The position numbers were made by a program, and so were the translations under genes. From NCBI RefSeq assembly GCF_030504645.1, contig NZ_JAUKWQ010000002.1:639585-703584 (forward strand): a DNA stretch of 64,000 bases, written 5' to 3'. Shown here piece by piece: positions 43,866 to 52,604 of this stretch. The notes under the pieces were generated by a model, which searched no databases, had not been told where the DNA came from, and worked only from the letters and a program-made list of their open reading frames with translations. The first letter of the stretch is position 1; every line of letters begins with the position of its first letter. Source of the DNA: Rhizobium oryzicola (lineage in GTDB: Bacteria > Pseudomonadota > Alphaproteobacteria > Rhizobiales > Rhizobiaceae).

Positions 43866-45011
43866 ATGAACATCACTGCCAACTGGAGCTACCCCACCGC
43901 GATCAAGCTCGGTCGTGGGCGCATCTCGGAGCTTGGGCAGGCCTGCAAAACGCTCGGTATCAACAAGCCGCTGCTGGTGACGGATCGGGGGCTTGCCTCG
44001 ATGTCGATTACGGCTGCTGCGCTTGACGTGCTGGAAGAGTCAGGCCTCGGCCGTGCGATCTTTTCCGAGGTCGATCCGAACCCGAACGAGCAAAATCTGG
44101 AAGCTGGCCTGCGCGCCTACCGCAATGGCGGCCATGATGGCGTTGTTGCCTTCGGTGGCGGCTCGGGCCTCGACCTCGGCAAGCTGATTGCCTTCATGGC
44201 AGGCCAGAACCGCCCTGTTTGGGATTTCGAGGATATCGGCGACTGGTGGACGCGCGCTGACGCCTCGAAGATCGCCCCGATCGTTGCCGTGCCGACCACG
44301 GCAGGCACCGGCTCAGAAGTCGGTCGCGCTGGCGTTCTGACCAATTCCGCCACGCATGTGAAGAAGATTATCTTCCATCCGAAGATCCTGCCGGGTGTCG
44401 TGATCGCCGATCCGGAACTCACCATGGGCATGCCGAAGGTCATCACCGCCGGCACCGGCATGGATGCCTTCGCCCACTGCCTGGAGGCCTATTGCTCGCC
44501 GTTCTATCATCCGATGTCTGCCGGCATCGCGCTGGAAGGCATGCGGTTGGTCAAGGAGTTCCTGCCGCGCGCCTTCAAGGACGGCCAGGATCTTGAAGCC
44601 CGCACCAATATGATGTCGGCGGCTGCCATGGGCGCGGTTGCCTTCCAGAAGGGGTTGGGTGCCATCCACGCGCTGTCGCATCCGCTCGGTGCCGTCTACA
44701 ACACCCATCACGGCATGACCAATGCGGTGGTGATGCCGCCGGTGCTGCGATTCAACCGCAAGGCCGTTGAAGAGAAGATCGAGCGCGCCGCCGCCTATCT
44801 CGGCATCGCCGGCGGCTTTGATGGCTTCTACTCCTTTGTCCTGGCGCTGCGCGAGGAACTGCATGTGCCTGCCAATCTGACGGCCATGGGCATCAAGCCG
44901 GACCGGGTCGACGAACTGACCGCCATGGCGATCGAAGATCCCTCCTGCGGTGGCAATCCGGTTGCGATGACGCTGGAAAATACCAAGCAGCTCTTCCTCG
45001 ACTGCTTCTGA
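43866..45011 (+). CDS. Iron-containing (class III) alcohol dehydrogenase
   Basis: A 381-aa protein. The GGGSGLDLGK motif (about 97-106) binds NAD. The metal-binding region includes TAGTGMDAFAHCLEAYCSP and HALSHPLGAVYNTHHGMTNA with the expected His ligands. The frame is open upstream inside the aldehyde dehydrogenase gene, but the ATG at 43866 starts the family-standard MNITANWSYPTAIKLGRGR. It is the last gene of the rightward block and is followed by a terminator. Confidence 0.93.
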   Translation: MNITANWSYPTAIKLGRGRISELGQACKTLGINKPLLVTDRGLASMSITAAALDVLEESGLGRAIFSEVDPNPNEQNLEAGLRAYRNGGHDGVVAFGGGSGLDLGKLIAFMAGQNRPVWDFEDIGDWWTRADASKIAPIVAVPTTAGTGSEVGRAGVLTNSATHVKKIIFHPKILPGVVIADPELTMGMPKVITAGTGMDAFAHCLEAYCSPFYHPMSAGIALEGMRLVKEFLPRAFKDGQDLEARTNMMSAAAMGAVAFQKGLGAIHALSHPLGAVYNTHHGMTNAVVMPPVLRFNRKAVEEKIERAAAYLGIAGGFDGFYSFVLALREELHVPANLTAMGIKPDRVDELTAMAIEDPSCGGNPVAMTLENTKQLFLDCF

Positions 45012-45021
45012 TCGAGGCGAT

Positions 45022-45051
45022 GGCGGCGGGCAGCATCTTTTGCCCGCCGCC
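45022..45051 (+). terminator. Terminator of the amine-utilisation block
   Basis: GGCGGCGGGCA (45022-45032) and TGCCCGCCGCC (45041-45051) form an 11-bp stem 10 bp past the stop. A modest T-rich stretch follows. Confidence 0.85.
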
Positions 45052-45275
45052 GTTATATGCTTTTGGCCTAATACTTCACTAAGTCATGAAAGTTTAAGCG
45101 ATTTCAGTCTCGGGCAAGCTTTTGCGCGCATTATAATGAGAACTGCTAGGTAATATTAACGGGTCTTGAATTCAGATTTCGTTAACCATGTTTTCGCAGG
45201 ATCGGACCATAAGGCACCATGCATCCCGAGGTGCTCACGAGAGCAATGCGGCTCGAACACCTTCGAGGAAACACC

Positions 45276-45992
45276 ATGCCCGTAATCTCATTCGCAAATG
45301 CCAAGGGTGGCGCCGGCAAGACGACGGCAGCCCTTCTGCTCGCCACGGAACTGGCCCATCAGGGACATCGCGTCACCCTGATCGACGCTGACCCGCAGCA
45401 CTGGATCAGTCAGTGGCATGAGATGTCCGGTGCCTTGCGCAACATCACGATCGTGACGGAAGTGTCCGTTGCATCCCTGCAGTGTCATTTGCGGGAAATG
45501 GCCTCTTCTTCAGACTACTTCATCATCGATCTGGCCGGTGCGCGTGACGCGCTTGTCACCACGGCCATCGGTCTGTCCGATCATGTCATGATCCCGGTGC
45601 AGGGGTCGGCGATGGATGCAAAGGGTGCGGCACAGATCCTCGATCTGCTGGCCTTCATGAAGGACAAGGCCGGTCTCGATATCGCCCATTCCGTCGTGCT
45701 GACCCGCGTGACGCCGGTCGTCACCACGCGCTCGCTGCTGGCGATCAAGGGGCTTCTTGCTCAGCGCGGCGTCAACGTTTTGAACACCCCGATCGGCGAG
45801 CGCACGGCTTTCCGCGAACTCTTCGAAGTGGGCGGTACCCTCTATACGCTCGATCCGGCCAAGGTTTCGAACCTCGACAAGGCGCGGGAAAATTCCCGCG
45901 CACTGGCTGACGAAGTGAAGCGCATGATGCCGATGCGGGTTGTCCGTTCCGGCATGCCGCGCATTCTCAGCTTCAACCGCCCGGCGGCGTGA
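45276..45992 (+). CDS. Orphan ParA-type ATPase, VirC1-like
   Basis: A 238-aa protein. The ATG at 45276 has GAGGAAA upstream. The deviant Walker A KGGAGKTT (10-17) and [15 protein letters not shown] are typical of ParA/MinD ATPases; [12 protein letters not shown] is the Walker A' region. It is close in length and in the C-terminal half ([21 protein letters not shown]) to VirC1, which aids T-DNA processing in Agrobacterium. No ParB, VirC2 or replication gene is adjacent, so a chromosomal role in localisation or segregation of an unknown cargo is likely. Confidence 0.88.
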   Translation: MPVISFANAKGGAGKTTAALLLATELAHQGHRVTLIDADPQHWISQWHEMSGALRNITIVTEVSVASLQCHLREMASSSDYFIIDLAGARDALVTTAIGLSDHVMIPVQGSAMDAKGAAQILDLLAFMKDKAGLDIAHSVVLTRVTPVVTTRSLLAIKGLLAQRGVNVLNTPIGERTAFRELFEVGGTLYTLDPAKVSNLDKARENSRALADEVKRMMPMRVVRSGMPRILSFNRPAA

Positions 45993-46011
45993 TCCTTATC
46001 TGATCACTCGC

Positions 46012-47016
46012 TCACGCCACGCCGAAGCGCTGGCGATAGGCCGCCGGCAGAAGCCCGGTGATCTTGTGAAATGTCTTGCGGAAGGCGGCGGGATCCGAAT
46101 AGCCGACGGACCAGGCGATCTGGTCGATGGGCCGGTTGGTGAGTTCCAGAGCGTCGCGCGCCTTCATGATGCGGATGTGCTGCAGATATTCCGTTGGGCG
46201 CAACCCGGTTGCCTTGGCGAACCGCCGCATGAAAGTGCGCTCGGCCAGACCCGCGCGTGCCGCAAGCTCCGGTATGCCCTCGTTACCCTCGACATGCGCG
46301 TGCATATGGTGCTGCACGCGCAGGATCTCGGCATCGCCGTGATCGAATTTTGGAATGAACATGCTATAAGCGCGTTGCTCCAGCCGCGGCGGCTCGATCA
46401 GTAGGAAGCGGGCGGTTGCTAGCATCACGCCCGGGCCCAGCAGTTTTGCCACAAGCGTCAAACCCAGATCCGTCCAGGCGAGGATACCGCCTGCGGTCAT
46501 GATGTCACCGTCGTCAATGACCATTTTTTCGGTGGCAACGCGCACATCGGGGAAGCGATGGGCGAGGGTTTCGGCAAAGGCCCAATGGGTCGTCGCACGC
46601 CGATGGTTGATCAGGCCCGTTTCCGCCAGCACGAAGGCACCCGCACAGACCGAACCGAGCGTGACCCCTTGCGCGTGCAGCGAGCTCATCCATTGCGAGG
46701 CAGCCGGCATGGCCTGCATCTTCTCAGGCACGATCAGGCTCGGTGGCGCTATGGCGTGCGTGATCTGATGCGGCTCACCCGCATGGCTGTCCCAAACGCA
46801 AGCTACGTCGTCGTCCTGCATCCTCCAGTGCGACACTCGTATGGACCTCAGCCTTTTCTGATCCGGTTCGCGTGCCGCCCATTGGCTGGCAATCGTGAAG
46901 AGATCCGTCAGTCCGTAGATCGCTGCCAGTTGGCAATCGGGATAGATCAGCAGCGCGATTTCCGCCACGACCATTTCGTTCGGTTTCTTTGTCACTTTTG
47001 CCTCGGAAGATGTCAT
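46012..47016 (-). CDS. GlxA-family AraC regulator (DJ-1/PfpI plus AraC HTH)
   Basis: A 334-aa protein. The ATG at 47016 has GAGAGGTGG upstream. Residues about 15-190 are a DJ-1/PfpI-like domain with the nucleophile-elbow region GSVCAGAFVLAETGL (Cys at about 123). The C-terminal about 100 residues are a double AraC HTH (LAARAGLAERTFMRRFAKAT, then IDQIAWSVGYSDPAAFRKTF). GlxA-type regulators respond to small metabolites. It diverges from the exported hydrolase gene, with 90 bp between starts, and probably controls it. Confidence 0.92.
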   Translation of the reverse strand: MTSSEAKVTKKPNEMVVAEIALLIYPDCQLAAIYGLTDLFTIASQWAAREPDQKRLRSIRVSHWRMQDDDVACVWDSHAGEPHQITHAIAPPSLIVPEKMQAMPAASQWMSSLHAQGVTLGSVCAGAFVLAETGLINHRRATTHWAFAETLAHRFPDVRVATEKMVIDDGDIMTAGGILAWTDLGLTLVAKLLGPGVMLATARFLLIEPPRLEQRAYSMFIPKFDHGDAEILRVQHHMHAHVEGNEGIPELAARAGLAERTFMRRFAKATGLRPTEYLQHIRIMKARDALELTNRPIDQIAWSVGYSDPAAFRKTFHKITGLLPAAYRQRFGVA

Positions 47017-47106
47017 TTCGGCCACCTCTCTTGATCGCATCAAAGAGGCATAACTGTCCATGTCAAAAGCGAGGCGGCGAACGAAATGGCCGCCGAAAGG
47101 AACGAC

Positions 47107-48087
47107 ATGACCCTTGTCAATTCAAACCTTCCGATGGCGACGCGACGCACGGTTCTCCTCACGGGCGGCAGCCTGATCGCCGCCATCGGCCTCTCCCCCC
47201 AAGCCTTCGCACAAGGCCAATCCCATTCCTCTCAACTCGGAGACATTTCCATGAGCAACGGAACCATCACCACCAAGGACGGCACACGCATCTTCTACAA
47301 GGACTGGGGTCCGAAGACCGCCCAGCCGATCGTCTTCCATCACGGCTGGCCGCTGAGCGCCGACGACTGGGACAACCAGATGCTCTACTTCCTCTCCAAG
47401 GGTTTTCGCGTGATTGCGCATGACCGGCGTGGCCATGGCCGCTCGGACCAGACCGATCACGGCAACGACATGGACACTTACGCCAGCGACGTTGCAGCGC
47501 TTGCCAAGCATCTGGACCTGAAGAATGCCGTCCATATCGGCCATTCCACCGGTGGCGGTGAAGTGGCGCGCTATGTCGCCCGCGCCGAAAAGGGCCGGGT
47601 CGCCAAGGCCGCATTGCTGGGCGCCGTTCCGCCGATCATGCTGAAGACGGCGGCCAATCCGGAAGGGCTGCCGATGGAGGTGTTTGACGGTATTCGCGCG
47701 GCGTTGCTGGCCAACCGGGCGCAGTTCTACATCGATCTGCCCTCCGGCCCGTTCTACGGCTTCAACCGGCCGGGCGCCAAGGTCAGCCAGGGTCTGATTG
47801 ACAACTGGTGGAGACAGGGCATGGCCGGTGGCGCCAAAGCGCATTACGACTGCATCGCGGTGTTTTCCGAAACGGATTTCACCGAGGATCTGAAGGCGAT
47901 CCAGGTGCCCGTGCTCGTGCTGCATGGCGAGGATGACCAGGTCGTGCCGATCGCCGACTCCGCCCACAAGGCGATCAAGCTGCTGAAGCATGGCACGCTG
48001 AAGACCTATCCCGGTCTGTCGCACGGCATGTTCGCCACGCATCCCGATGTGATCAACCCCGACCTGCTGGCCTTCATCAAGGCCTGA
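47107..48087 (+). CDS. Tat-exported alpha/beta hydrolase, haloperoxidase-like
   Basis: A 326-aa protein. ATG at 47107 follows AAAGGAA. The N-terminus has a twin-arginine signal ([11 protein letters not shown]... ending AFA-QG, about residue 36). The catalytic domain follows from about residue 49 with [12 protein letters not shown] (oxyanion region), GHSTGGGE (nucleophile Ser), HGEDDQVVP (Asp) and GLSHGMF (His), as in cofactor-free chloroperoxidases and arylesterases. Cytosolic relatives start near the internal ATG at 47251, so export looks like an added feature. Natural substrates of the family are esters or lactones; peracid chemistry is a side activity. Confidence 0.9.
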   Translation: MTLVNSNLPMATRRTVLLTGGSLIAAIGLSPQAFAQGQSHSSQLGDISMSNGTITTKDGTRIFYKDWGPKTAQPIVFHHGWPLSADDWDNQMLYFLSKGFRVIAHDRRGHGRSDQTDHGNDMDTYASDVAALAKHLDLKNAVHIGHSTGGGEVARYVARAEKGRVAKAALLGAVPPIMLKTAANPEGLPMEVFDGIRAALLANRAQFYIDLPSGPFYGFNRPGAKVSQGLIDNWWRQGMAGGAKAHYDCIAVFSETDFTEDLKAIQVPVLVLHGEDDQVVPIADSAHKAIKLLKHGTLKTYPGLSHGMFATHPDVINPDLLAFIKA

Positions 48088-48100
48088 GTAGAAAGGAGAA

Positions 48101-48130
48101 AGACCGCAGTGGTGTGTGCCGCTGCGGTCT
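48101..48130. terminator. Bidirectional terminator
   Basis: AGACCGCAG (48101-48109) and CTGCGGTCT (48122-48130) with flanking A- and T-rich bases, between the convergent hydrolase and transpeptidase genes. Confidence 0.8.
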
Positions 48131-48165
48131 TCTTCATTTCGGGAAGAGGTTTCCAGGCACCCCAA

Positions 48166-49560
48166 TCAATCCGTGAATTCCACCACGGTACCCGGCTTCA
48201 CCATCTTCGCGAGTTCGGTTGCGTCCCAATTGGTCAGGCGCACACAGCCATGGCTGTTGGTCTTGCCGATCTTGGACGGATCAGGCGTGCCGTGAATGCC
48301 GTAGGTGGGCTTCGAAAGCGCGATCCAGACGGTACCGACCGGGCCGTTCGGTCCGGGCGGGATCTGCAGGATCTGGTCGTTATTGCCCTGCTTGAAGTTG
48401 ATCTTCGGGTTATAGGTATAGCCAGGGTTCAGCGCGATACGCTGCACCGTATGGGTGCCGCTGGGCGAGGGTGTGTCAGTCGAGCCGATGGTGGCCGGAT
48501 AGGCGGCAATCAGCTTGCCATCGCCGCCATAGGCAAACACCTGCTTACGGCCCTTGTCGGCGACGATGCGCGTCACATCGCCCGTCTTCGGCTGGCCTGG
48601 ATTGGCGACCTTGATGATGGTGCCGGGAATGGAGAAATCCTTGCCCGGGTTCAGCGATTTCAGGAACCCCTCATCCATGTGGAAACGCTCGGCCAGCGCT
48701 TCCGTCACCGAAGTATAGGACATGGCGGGCAGCTGCGCCTTGTGGGCATAGTCTTCCGGAATGGCGGCCACATAAGGCCCGGCCGCGTCCGCTGCCGTGA
48801 TCGTGTAGTCCACGATCGGCATGCCCCCCGAATAGGAGAGCCGCTGCATGATCTCTTCCGAATTGTTCGGGTCGATCGTCTCGCCGGTCATTTCCTGCCA
48901 GGCGGCCAGCGCCTTGTTCACGTTGTCGCCGAGGTGGCCATCGATGACGCCGGGCGATATGCCTTCGCGATCCAGAAACACCTGAAGTGCTACGATTTCG
49001 TTCTGCGGCTTGTTGGTAGGGGCGATGATCGGCTTTTGCACATGCGGCACGGCACTTGGCTGCGGCTGCTGCGGCTCGATCGAGGCTTCCTTTTCCTCGC
49101 CGTCATCCATGATGCCGCCGTCTTCATTGAGCGGCAGACGAATAATGGAGCTGTCACGCGGCACCGTTCCGGTGATGTCCCCAGGTTCTCCAGGCCGATA
49201 CTGGCGGTAATCGCGATAGCCGCCGCCGCTGCCATAACCGCCGGCGGCATCGCGCGGCTGATCATACCCACGCGAGGGCGGGGGCAGATAGCGGTTGATG
49301 GAGGGTTCGCGATAGGAATCGCGGCGCATCTCTGTGGCGATGATATTGCCGTAGCGATCGATGTAGACGCGACGTCCCATCTGGTCGCGGCTGATCACCA
49401 CCTCACCGGCGCGCGGCGTGTAATCCAGGATCGCGCCATCGGGGGCGACGAGGACGCTGTCGCTTTGGTATCGTCCCCATCCTTGCGCCGCCGCAGGCAG
49501 TGCGGATGCGACGGATAAAAGGACGGCGAGGCCGAGACTTGTCAGAATTGCGCGCTTCAC
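48166..49560 (-). CDS. L,D-transpeptidase (YkuD) with peptidoglycan-binding domain
   Basis: A 464-aa exported protein. A GTG at 49560 begins a clean signal peptide (KRAILTSLGLAVLLSVASAL, then PAAAQG); a GTG at 49584 is in frame. An Arg/Tyr/Gly-rich linker (about 70-130) is followed by a PG-binding-1-like segment (ALQVFLDREGISPGVIDGHL). The C-terminal YkuD domain carries the active-site signature SHGCVRL, with His and Cys of the catalytic set and the upstream YGIHGT. It would form 3-3 cross-links or anchor proteins in peptidoglycan, which matters in Rhizobiales polar growth. Confidence 0.93.
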   Translation of the reverse strand: MKRAILTSLGLAVLLSVASALPAAAQGWGRYQSDSVLVAPDGAILDYTPRAGEVVISRDQMGRRVYIDRYGNIIATEMRRDSYREPSINRYLPPPSRGYDQPRDAAGGYGSGGGYRDYRQYRPGEPGDITGTVPRDSSIIRLPLNEDGGIMDDGEEKEASIEPQQPQPSAVPHVQKPIIAPTNKPQNEIVALQVFLDREGISPGVIDGHLGDNVNKALAAWQEMTGETIDPNNSEEIMQRLSYSGGMPIVDYTITAADAAGPYVAAIPEDYAHKAQLPAMSYTSVTEALAERFHMDEGFLKSLNPGKDFSIPGTIIKVANPGQPKTGDVTRIVADKGRKQVFAYGGDGKLIAAYPATIGSTDTPSPSGTHTVQRIALNPGYTYNPKINFKQGNNDQILQIPPGPNGPVGTVWIALSKPTYGIHGTPDPSKIGKTNSHGCVRLTNWDATELAKMVKPGTVVEFTD

Positions 49561-49749
49561 GATATCACCGGTGTTCGAGACCACGAATGTAACCCGGACG
49601 CCAAGTCCGTGGTTCCAAACGCTTGAGCTTCCCTGAGACAGGGGAAATTTGACGCGAGTGTGGAAATTTTCGCTGCCGTGGTCAACGGAACATTAAATTT
49701 ATGTCACAGGCGGTTAACGCCGCGGATGTGAAGAGGGTGGGAGAGAACC

Positions 49750-50589
49750 GTGAAGGCATTTTTCGCAAACAACGGACCGAAGATTTTCCTCGACCCCACG
49801 TCGGTTCTCGATATCGGTGCCTGTATCGTGGACGGAACGGATGTGGCGCCCGGTCGCGCCATTCCCGATGACGGCGATCCGCGAATCGACCACTCGTTGG
49901 AAGGCTTTCTCTTCACCTGCGGACCGGATCATATCCGTCACCCTGAAGCCATCGACGGCGATCCGGCCGGGCGCAAATATCCGCTGCATGGGTCTTATTC
50001 CTCGCATCCGGCGGAGATCCTGTTCTGGGATGCGCAGGGAGAGGATGCCGAATGCACCGCCCGCGTGGCCGTCAAAACCGCCGATGGCGGGGAGGCGCTG
50101 CTGGAACGTCACTGGCGCATCAGTGGCGAAACGGGCGAAGTCTGCCTGACCGATCGGGTCACCAATGTCGGCACCAAGCCGTTTGCGCGTGTGCATATGT
50201 ACCACATGAATATCGGTGCCTGGCTGTTTGACGACCATGTGCGCCTGAGCGGTGCCATGCTGGAAGGCGGTGGCCATGCCTGGAATTTCGGGCAGGATCC
50301 TGGTGGCGTATTCTGTGTGCCCGCCGCCCGTGAAGGCGAGGAATGGGCGGAAGTGGCGCTGGGGCCGATCGCCTCTCTCGGCGGCAAGACGCTCAAGGTC
50401 CGTTTCAAGACCGATGGCCTGCCGCATCTGCAGATCTGGCGAAACCAGAAGGCCCCGGCGCACGTCCTAGGCATCGAACCGGTCTCGCATCGCTGGGTGG
50501 GGCGTGAAGAGTTGAAGGCATCCGGCGAGCTGAAGATGCTGGCGCCCGGCGAGAGCGCCGACTACGCGCTGCGGTTCAGCTTTACCTGA
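49750..50589 (+). CDS. Aldose-1-epimerase-like protein (DUF4432 type)
   Basis: A 279-aa protein starting at a GTG preceded by GGGAGAG. It has a galactose-mutarotase-like beta-sandwich with the sequence landmarks DIGACIVDG near the start, YPLHGSYSSHPAEI with a central His, RVTNVGTKPFARVHMYHMNIG, and the C-terminal LGIEPVSHR. These fit the DUF4432 branch. Its sugar substrate is unknown. A short hairpin (50609-50628) follows. Confidence 0.8.
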   Translation: MKAFFANNGPKIFLDPTSVLDIGACIVDGTDVAPGRAIPDDGDPRIDHSLEGFLFTCGPDHIRHPEAIDGDPAGRKYPLHGSYSSHPAEILFWDAQGEDAECTARVAVKTADGGEALLERHWRISGETGEVCLTDRVTNVGTKPFARVHMYHMNIGAWLFDDHVRLSGAMLEGGGHAWNFGQDPGGVFCVPAAREGEEWAEVALGPIASLGGKTLKVRFKTDGLPHLQIWRNQKAPAHVLGIEPVSHRWVGREELKASGELKMLAPGESADYALRFSFT

Positions 50590-50608
50590 CAGGAAGCCGA
50601 TCTTCGTT

Positions 50609-50628
50609 GACGCACCTGATGGTGCGTC
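50609..50628 (+). terminator. Hairpin after the epimerase-like gene
   Basis: GACGCACC-tgat-GGTGCGTC, a perfect 8-bp stem 19 bp past the stop. CTTTTT follows only 14 bp later, so termination efficiency is uncertain. Confidence 0.55.
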
Positions 50629-50667
50629 GTAAGTGTCTCACGCTTTTTAGACATCCGGAGACGTAGC

Positions 50668-51006
50668 ATGGACATCCGCCAGATCAACGACGAATATTCG
50701 GTGACCGGTCAGATCACCCCTGAGGACCTCGACCAGATCAAGGCAATGGGTTTCAAGGCGATCGTCTGCAATCGCCCCGACCACGAAGAGCCGGACCAGC
50801 CGACCTTCGCCGATGTGGCAGAACGTGCCCGCGAGCTTGGTCTCGAAATCGCGCATGTGCCTGTCGGCCGCATGGGCGTCGATGGTGACGCGATTGCCGG
50901 CATGGTTGACGTGCTGGATGATATGCCGCGCCCGCTGCTTGGCTACTGCCGCTCCGGCGCACGGTCCACCGCCATCTACGAAAAGAGCCTGCACGCACGC
51001 GACTGA
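50668..51006 (+). CDS. TIGR01244-type small phosphatase/sulfur-transferase-like protein
   Basis: A 112-aa protein with a DSP-like fold and active-site loop CRSGARST (Cys at about 93, CxxGxR). The N-terminus MDIRQINDEYSVTGQITPED is typical of this family, which in other genomes is fused to metallo-beta-lactamase-fold sulfur dioxygenases (Blh type). Here it stands alone. It may act as a phosphatase or a persulfide-handling protein. The RidA gene follows 57 bp later, probably on the same transcript. Confidence 0.85.
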   Translation: MDIRQINDEYSVTGQITPEDLDQIKAMGFKAIVCNRPDHEEPDQPTFADVAERARELGLEIAHVPVGRMGVDGDAIAGMVDVLDDMPRPLLGYCRSGARSTAIYEKSLHARD

Positions 51007-51063
51007 TCCGTGCGGTTCCTTCCTCCGTTTTCTTCCAGCTCATTCACATTGGGGAGCATTTCC

Positions 51064-51405
51064 ATGAGCATCAAGCGTATCGAACCGGGCAAGCGCATGA
51101 GCGGTGCCGTCGTTCACGGCAACACCGTTTATCTGGCGGGCCAGGTCGGCGAGGGCACTTCTGTCACCGAACAGTCGAAATCCGCTCTGGCCGAAGTCGA
51201 CCGCCTGCTGGCTGCCGCCGGCACCGACAAGTCGAAGATCCTGCAGACGCTGATCTACCTCTCTGATATGTCGACCTTTGCGGAAATGAACGCTGTCTGG
51301 GAAGCCTGGATCGACCCGGCCAACCCGCCGGCCCGCGCGACATCAGGTGCGCCGCTGGCAACCCCAGACTACAAGGTCGAGTTCATCGTGACGGCCGCTC
51401 TCTGA
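51064..51405 (+). CDS. RidA-family protein
   Basis: A 113-aa protein; the ATG at 51064 has GGGGAG upstream. RidA trimers hydrolyse reactive enamines and imines made by PLP enzymes and amine oxidases. Visible landmarks are NTVYLAGQVGEG and the Arg of NPPARATSGAPLA, corresponding to the conserved catalytic arginine. The final strand PDYKVEFIVTAAL is normal. The family has several subgroups (Rid1-7); this one has G-A-P in place of the usual V-A-LP, so it may not be canonical RidA. Confidence 0.88.
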   Translation: MSIKRIEPGKRMSGAVVHGNTVYLAGQVGEGTSVTEQSKSALAEVDRLLAAAGTDKSKILQTLIYLSDMSTFAEMNAVWEAWIDPANPPARATSGAPLATPDYKVEFIVTAAL

Positions 51406-51430
51406 GAGCATTGACAGTTTGAATCAGAAA

Positions 51431-51463
51431 CCCGGTGCATCCTGTTGATGCGCCGGGTTTTTT
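51431..51463 (+). terminator. Terminator after the RidA gene
   Basis: CCCGGTGCATC (51431-51441) pairs with GATGCGCCGGG (51447-51457), with one G-U pair, followed by six T. A classical rho-independent terminator. Confidence 0.9.
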
Positions 51464-51528
51464 GTTGGCTGTTCTCCAGATCTCTTTGGAGCTCACCCAA
51501 CACTGGCTTCGCCCAGCCCCATTTTCGA

Positions 51529-51918
51529 TCAGCGCTTGATGGCGGCAAGCTGTCGGTCGAAGTCCGCCGGGTCGAAATAGTCCCGCCAGACCGTGATCGT
51601 TTCGCCTTCTACGGTGAGAGTGCCCATCACCGGCAGCGTGATGGTACCGCCGTTCTCGTGGGTAAAAACGTCGATGCGTTCATTCAGCACCACATTGCCT
51701 GCAGCGGCGATATGGGTGACTTTCCAATCCACCTTGAAGGTCGTCCCGATGCCGAACTCGGCATGGAACTGGCGGACATTCTCCCGCCCAATAATATCGG
51801 GAAACGGCACATTGTCGTAGATAACATCGTCAGAAAGCATGGCGAGTGCCGCGTCAATGCGGTTGGCGCTCCAGTGATCGAAGAACTCGTTCGCGATTTC
51901 AATCGGGGTGCGTGTCAT
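51529..51918 (-). CDS. SnoaL-like / limonene-epoxide-hydrolase-like protein
   Basis: A 129-aa alpha+beta-barrel (NTF2-like) protein. It begins with the family-typical helix PIEIANEFFDHWSANRIDAA and then MLSDDVIYDNVPFPDIIGRE. The strand region contains DVFTHENGGTITLPVMGTL and ends WRDYFDPADFDRQL, matching the limonene-1,2-epoxide hydrolase / SnoaL group. The substrate is unknown. It is the last of three minus-strand genes divergent from a LysR regulator. Confidence 0.82.
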   Translation of the reverse strand: MTRTPIEIANEFFDHWSANRIDAALAMLSDDVIYDNVPFPDIIGRENVRQFHAEFGIGTTFKVDWKVTHIAAAGNVVLNERIDVFTHENGGTITLPVMGTLTVEGETITVWRDYFDPADFDRQLAAIKR

Positions 51919-51971
51919 GGTGTGTGTCCTTTGATTGTCGTCAGGCAGCGACGGCGGTTGGATCTGTTGTG

Positions 51972-52574
51972 CTAGCCGACTTTTACGAGATTGAGCGCCG
52001 GCAGTGGGCCACCCGGAAACTGGGTGAGGCGTGCACCGACGGAAAGCGGCCCGAGGTCAATGCCGAAGAAACCCAGTTTCTCGATCATCTGCCCGACCTC
52101 GGCTTTGGCGTGGATATCGTCGCCAGAGTAGAAGAGGACTCGCTTGCCGCCATCGCTGGCTGGATCGCTGGTGATGAACTGGGGCGAGAGATGATTGAAG
52201 GCCTTCACCACTTTCGCGCCGGGTACCAAGTCGGCAAACACCTCCGAGGACGCGCGCCCGTTCAGCTCAGCGGGCTTGAAGAGCGGCGCTTCGACAGGAT
52301 TGTTCGCGTCGATAACGATGCGTCCGCCAAAATCGGGTAGTCCTTCCAGCGCCGCTGGCAGCTTTGACCAGTTGACGGCAACGAAAACGATGTCCTTCGA
52401 CGCGGCTTCTTCCCCTGTGCCGGCGGTGATTGCGGGGCCGAGGGTGCTGACTGCGTCGGCAAGGCTTGCCGGTCCGCGGCTGTTGGACAGGGTCGCTGCG
52501 ATGCCCTTGCGGGCGAGGACGGTTGCAATGGCGATGCCGATCTGGCCAGCGCCGATAATCCCAATGCTAGACAT
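51972..52574 (-). CDS. NADP-binding F420-reductase-like protein
   Basis: A 200-aa protein with the N-terminal dinucleotide fold (IGIIGAGQIGIAIATVLARKG) of the NADPH-dependent F420 reductase / coenzyme F420 family. In bacteria lacking F420 these proteins are general NADP-dependent reductases. Later segments are VIDANNPVEAPLF and AKVVKAFNHLSPQFI. It lies 30 bp downstream of the short-chain dehydrogenase and is probably co-transcribed with it. Confidence 0.88.
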   Translation of the reverse strand: MSSIGIIGAGQIGIAIATVLARKGIAATLSNSRGPASLADAVSTLGPAITAGTGEEAASKDIVFVAVNWSKLPAALEGLPDFGGRIVIDANNPVEAPLFKPAELNGRASSEVFADLVPGAKVVKAFNHLSPQFITSDPASDGGKRVLFYSGDDIHAKAEVGQMIEKLGFFGIDLGPLSVGARLTQFPGGPLPALNLVKVG

Positions 52575-52604
52575 GGGTGGTTCTCCAGTTTCTGTGGTTG
52601 CGGT

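Noticed and set aside
43635..45011. A longer version of the iron alcohol dehydrogenase starting inside the aldehyde dehydrogenase gene
   Set aside because: The extra 77 residues come from the wrong frame of the aldehyde dehydrogenase; the ATG at 43866 begins the normal family N-terminus.
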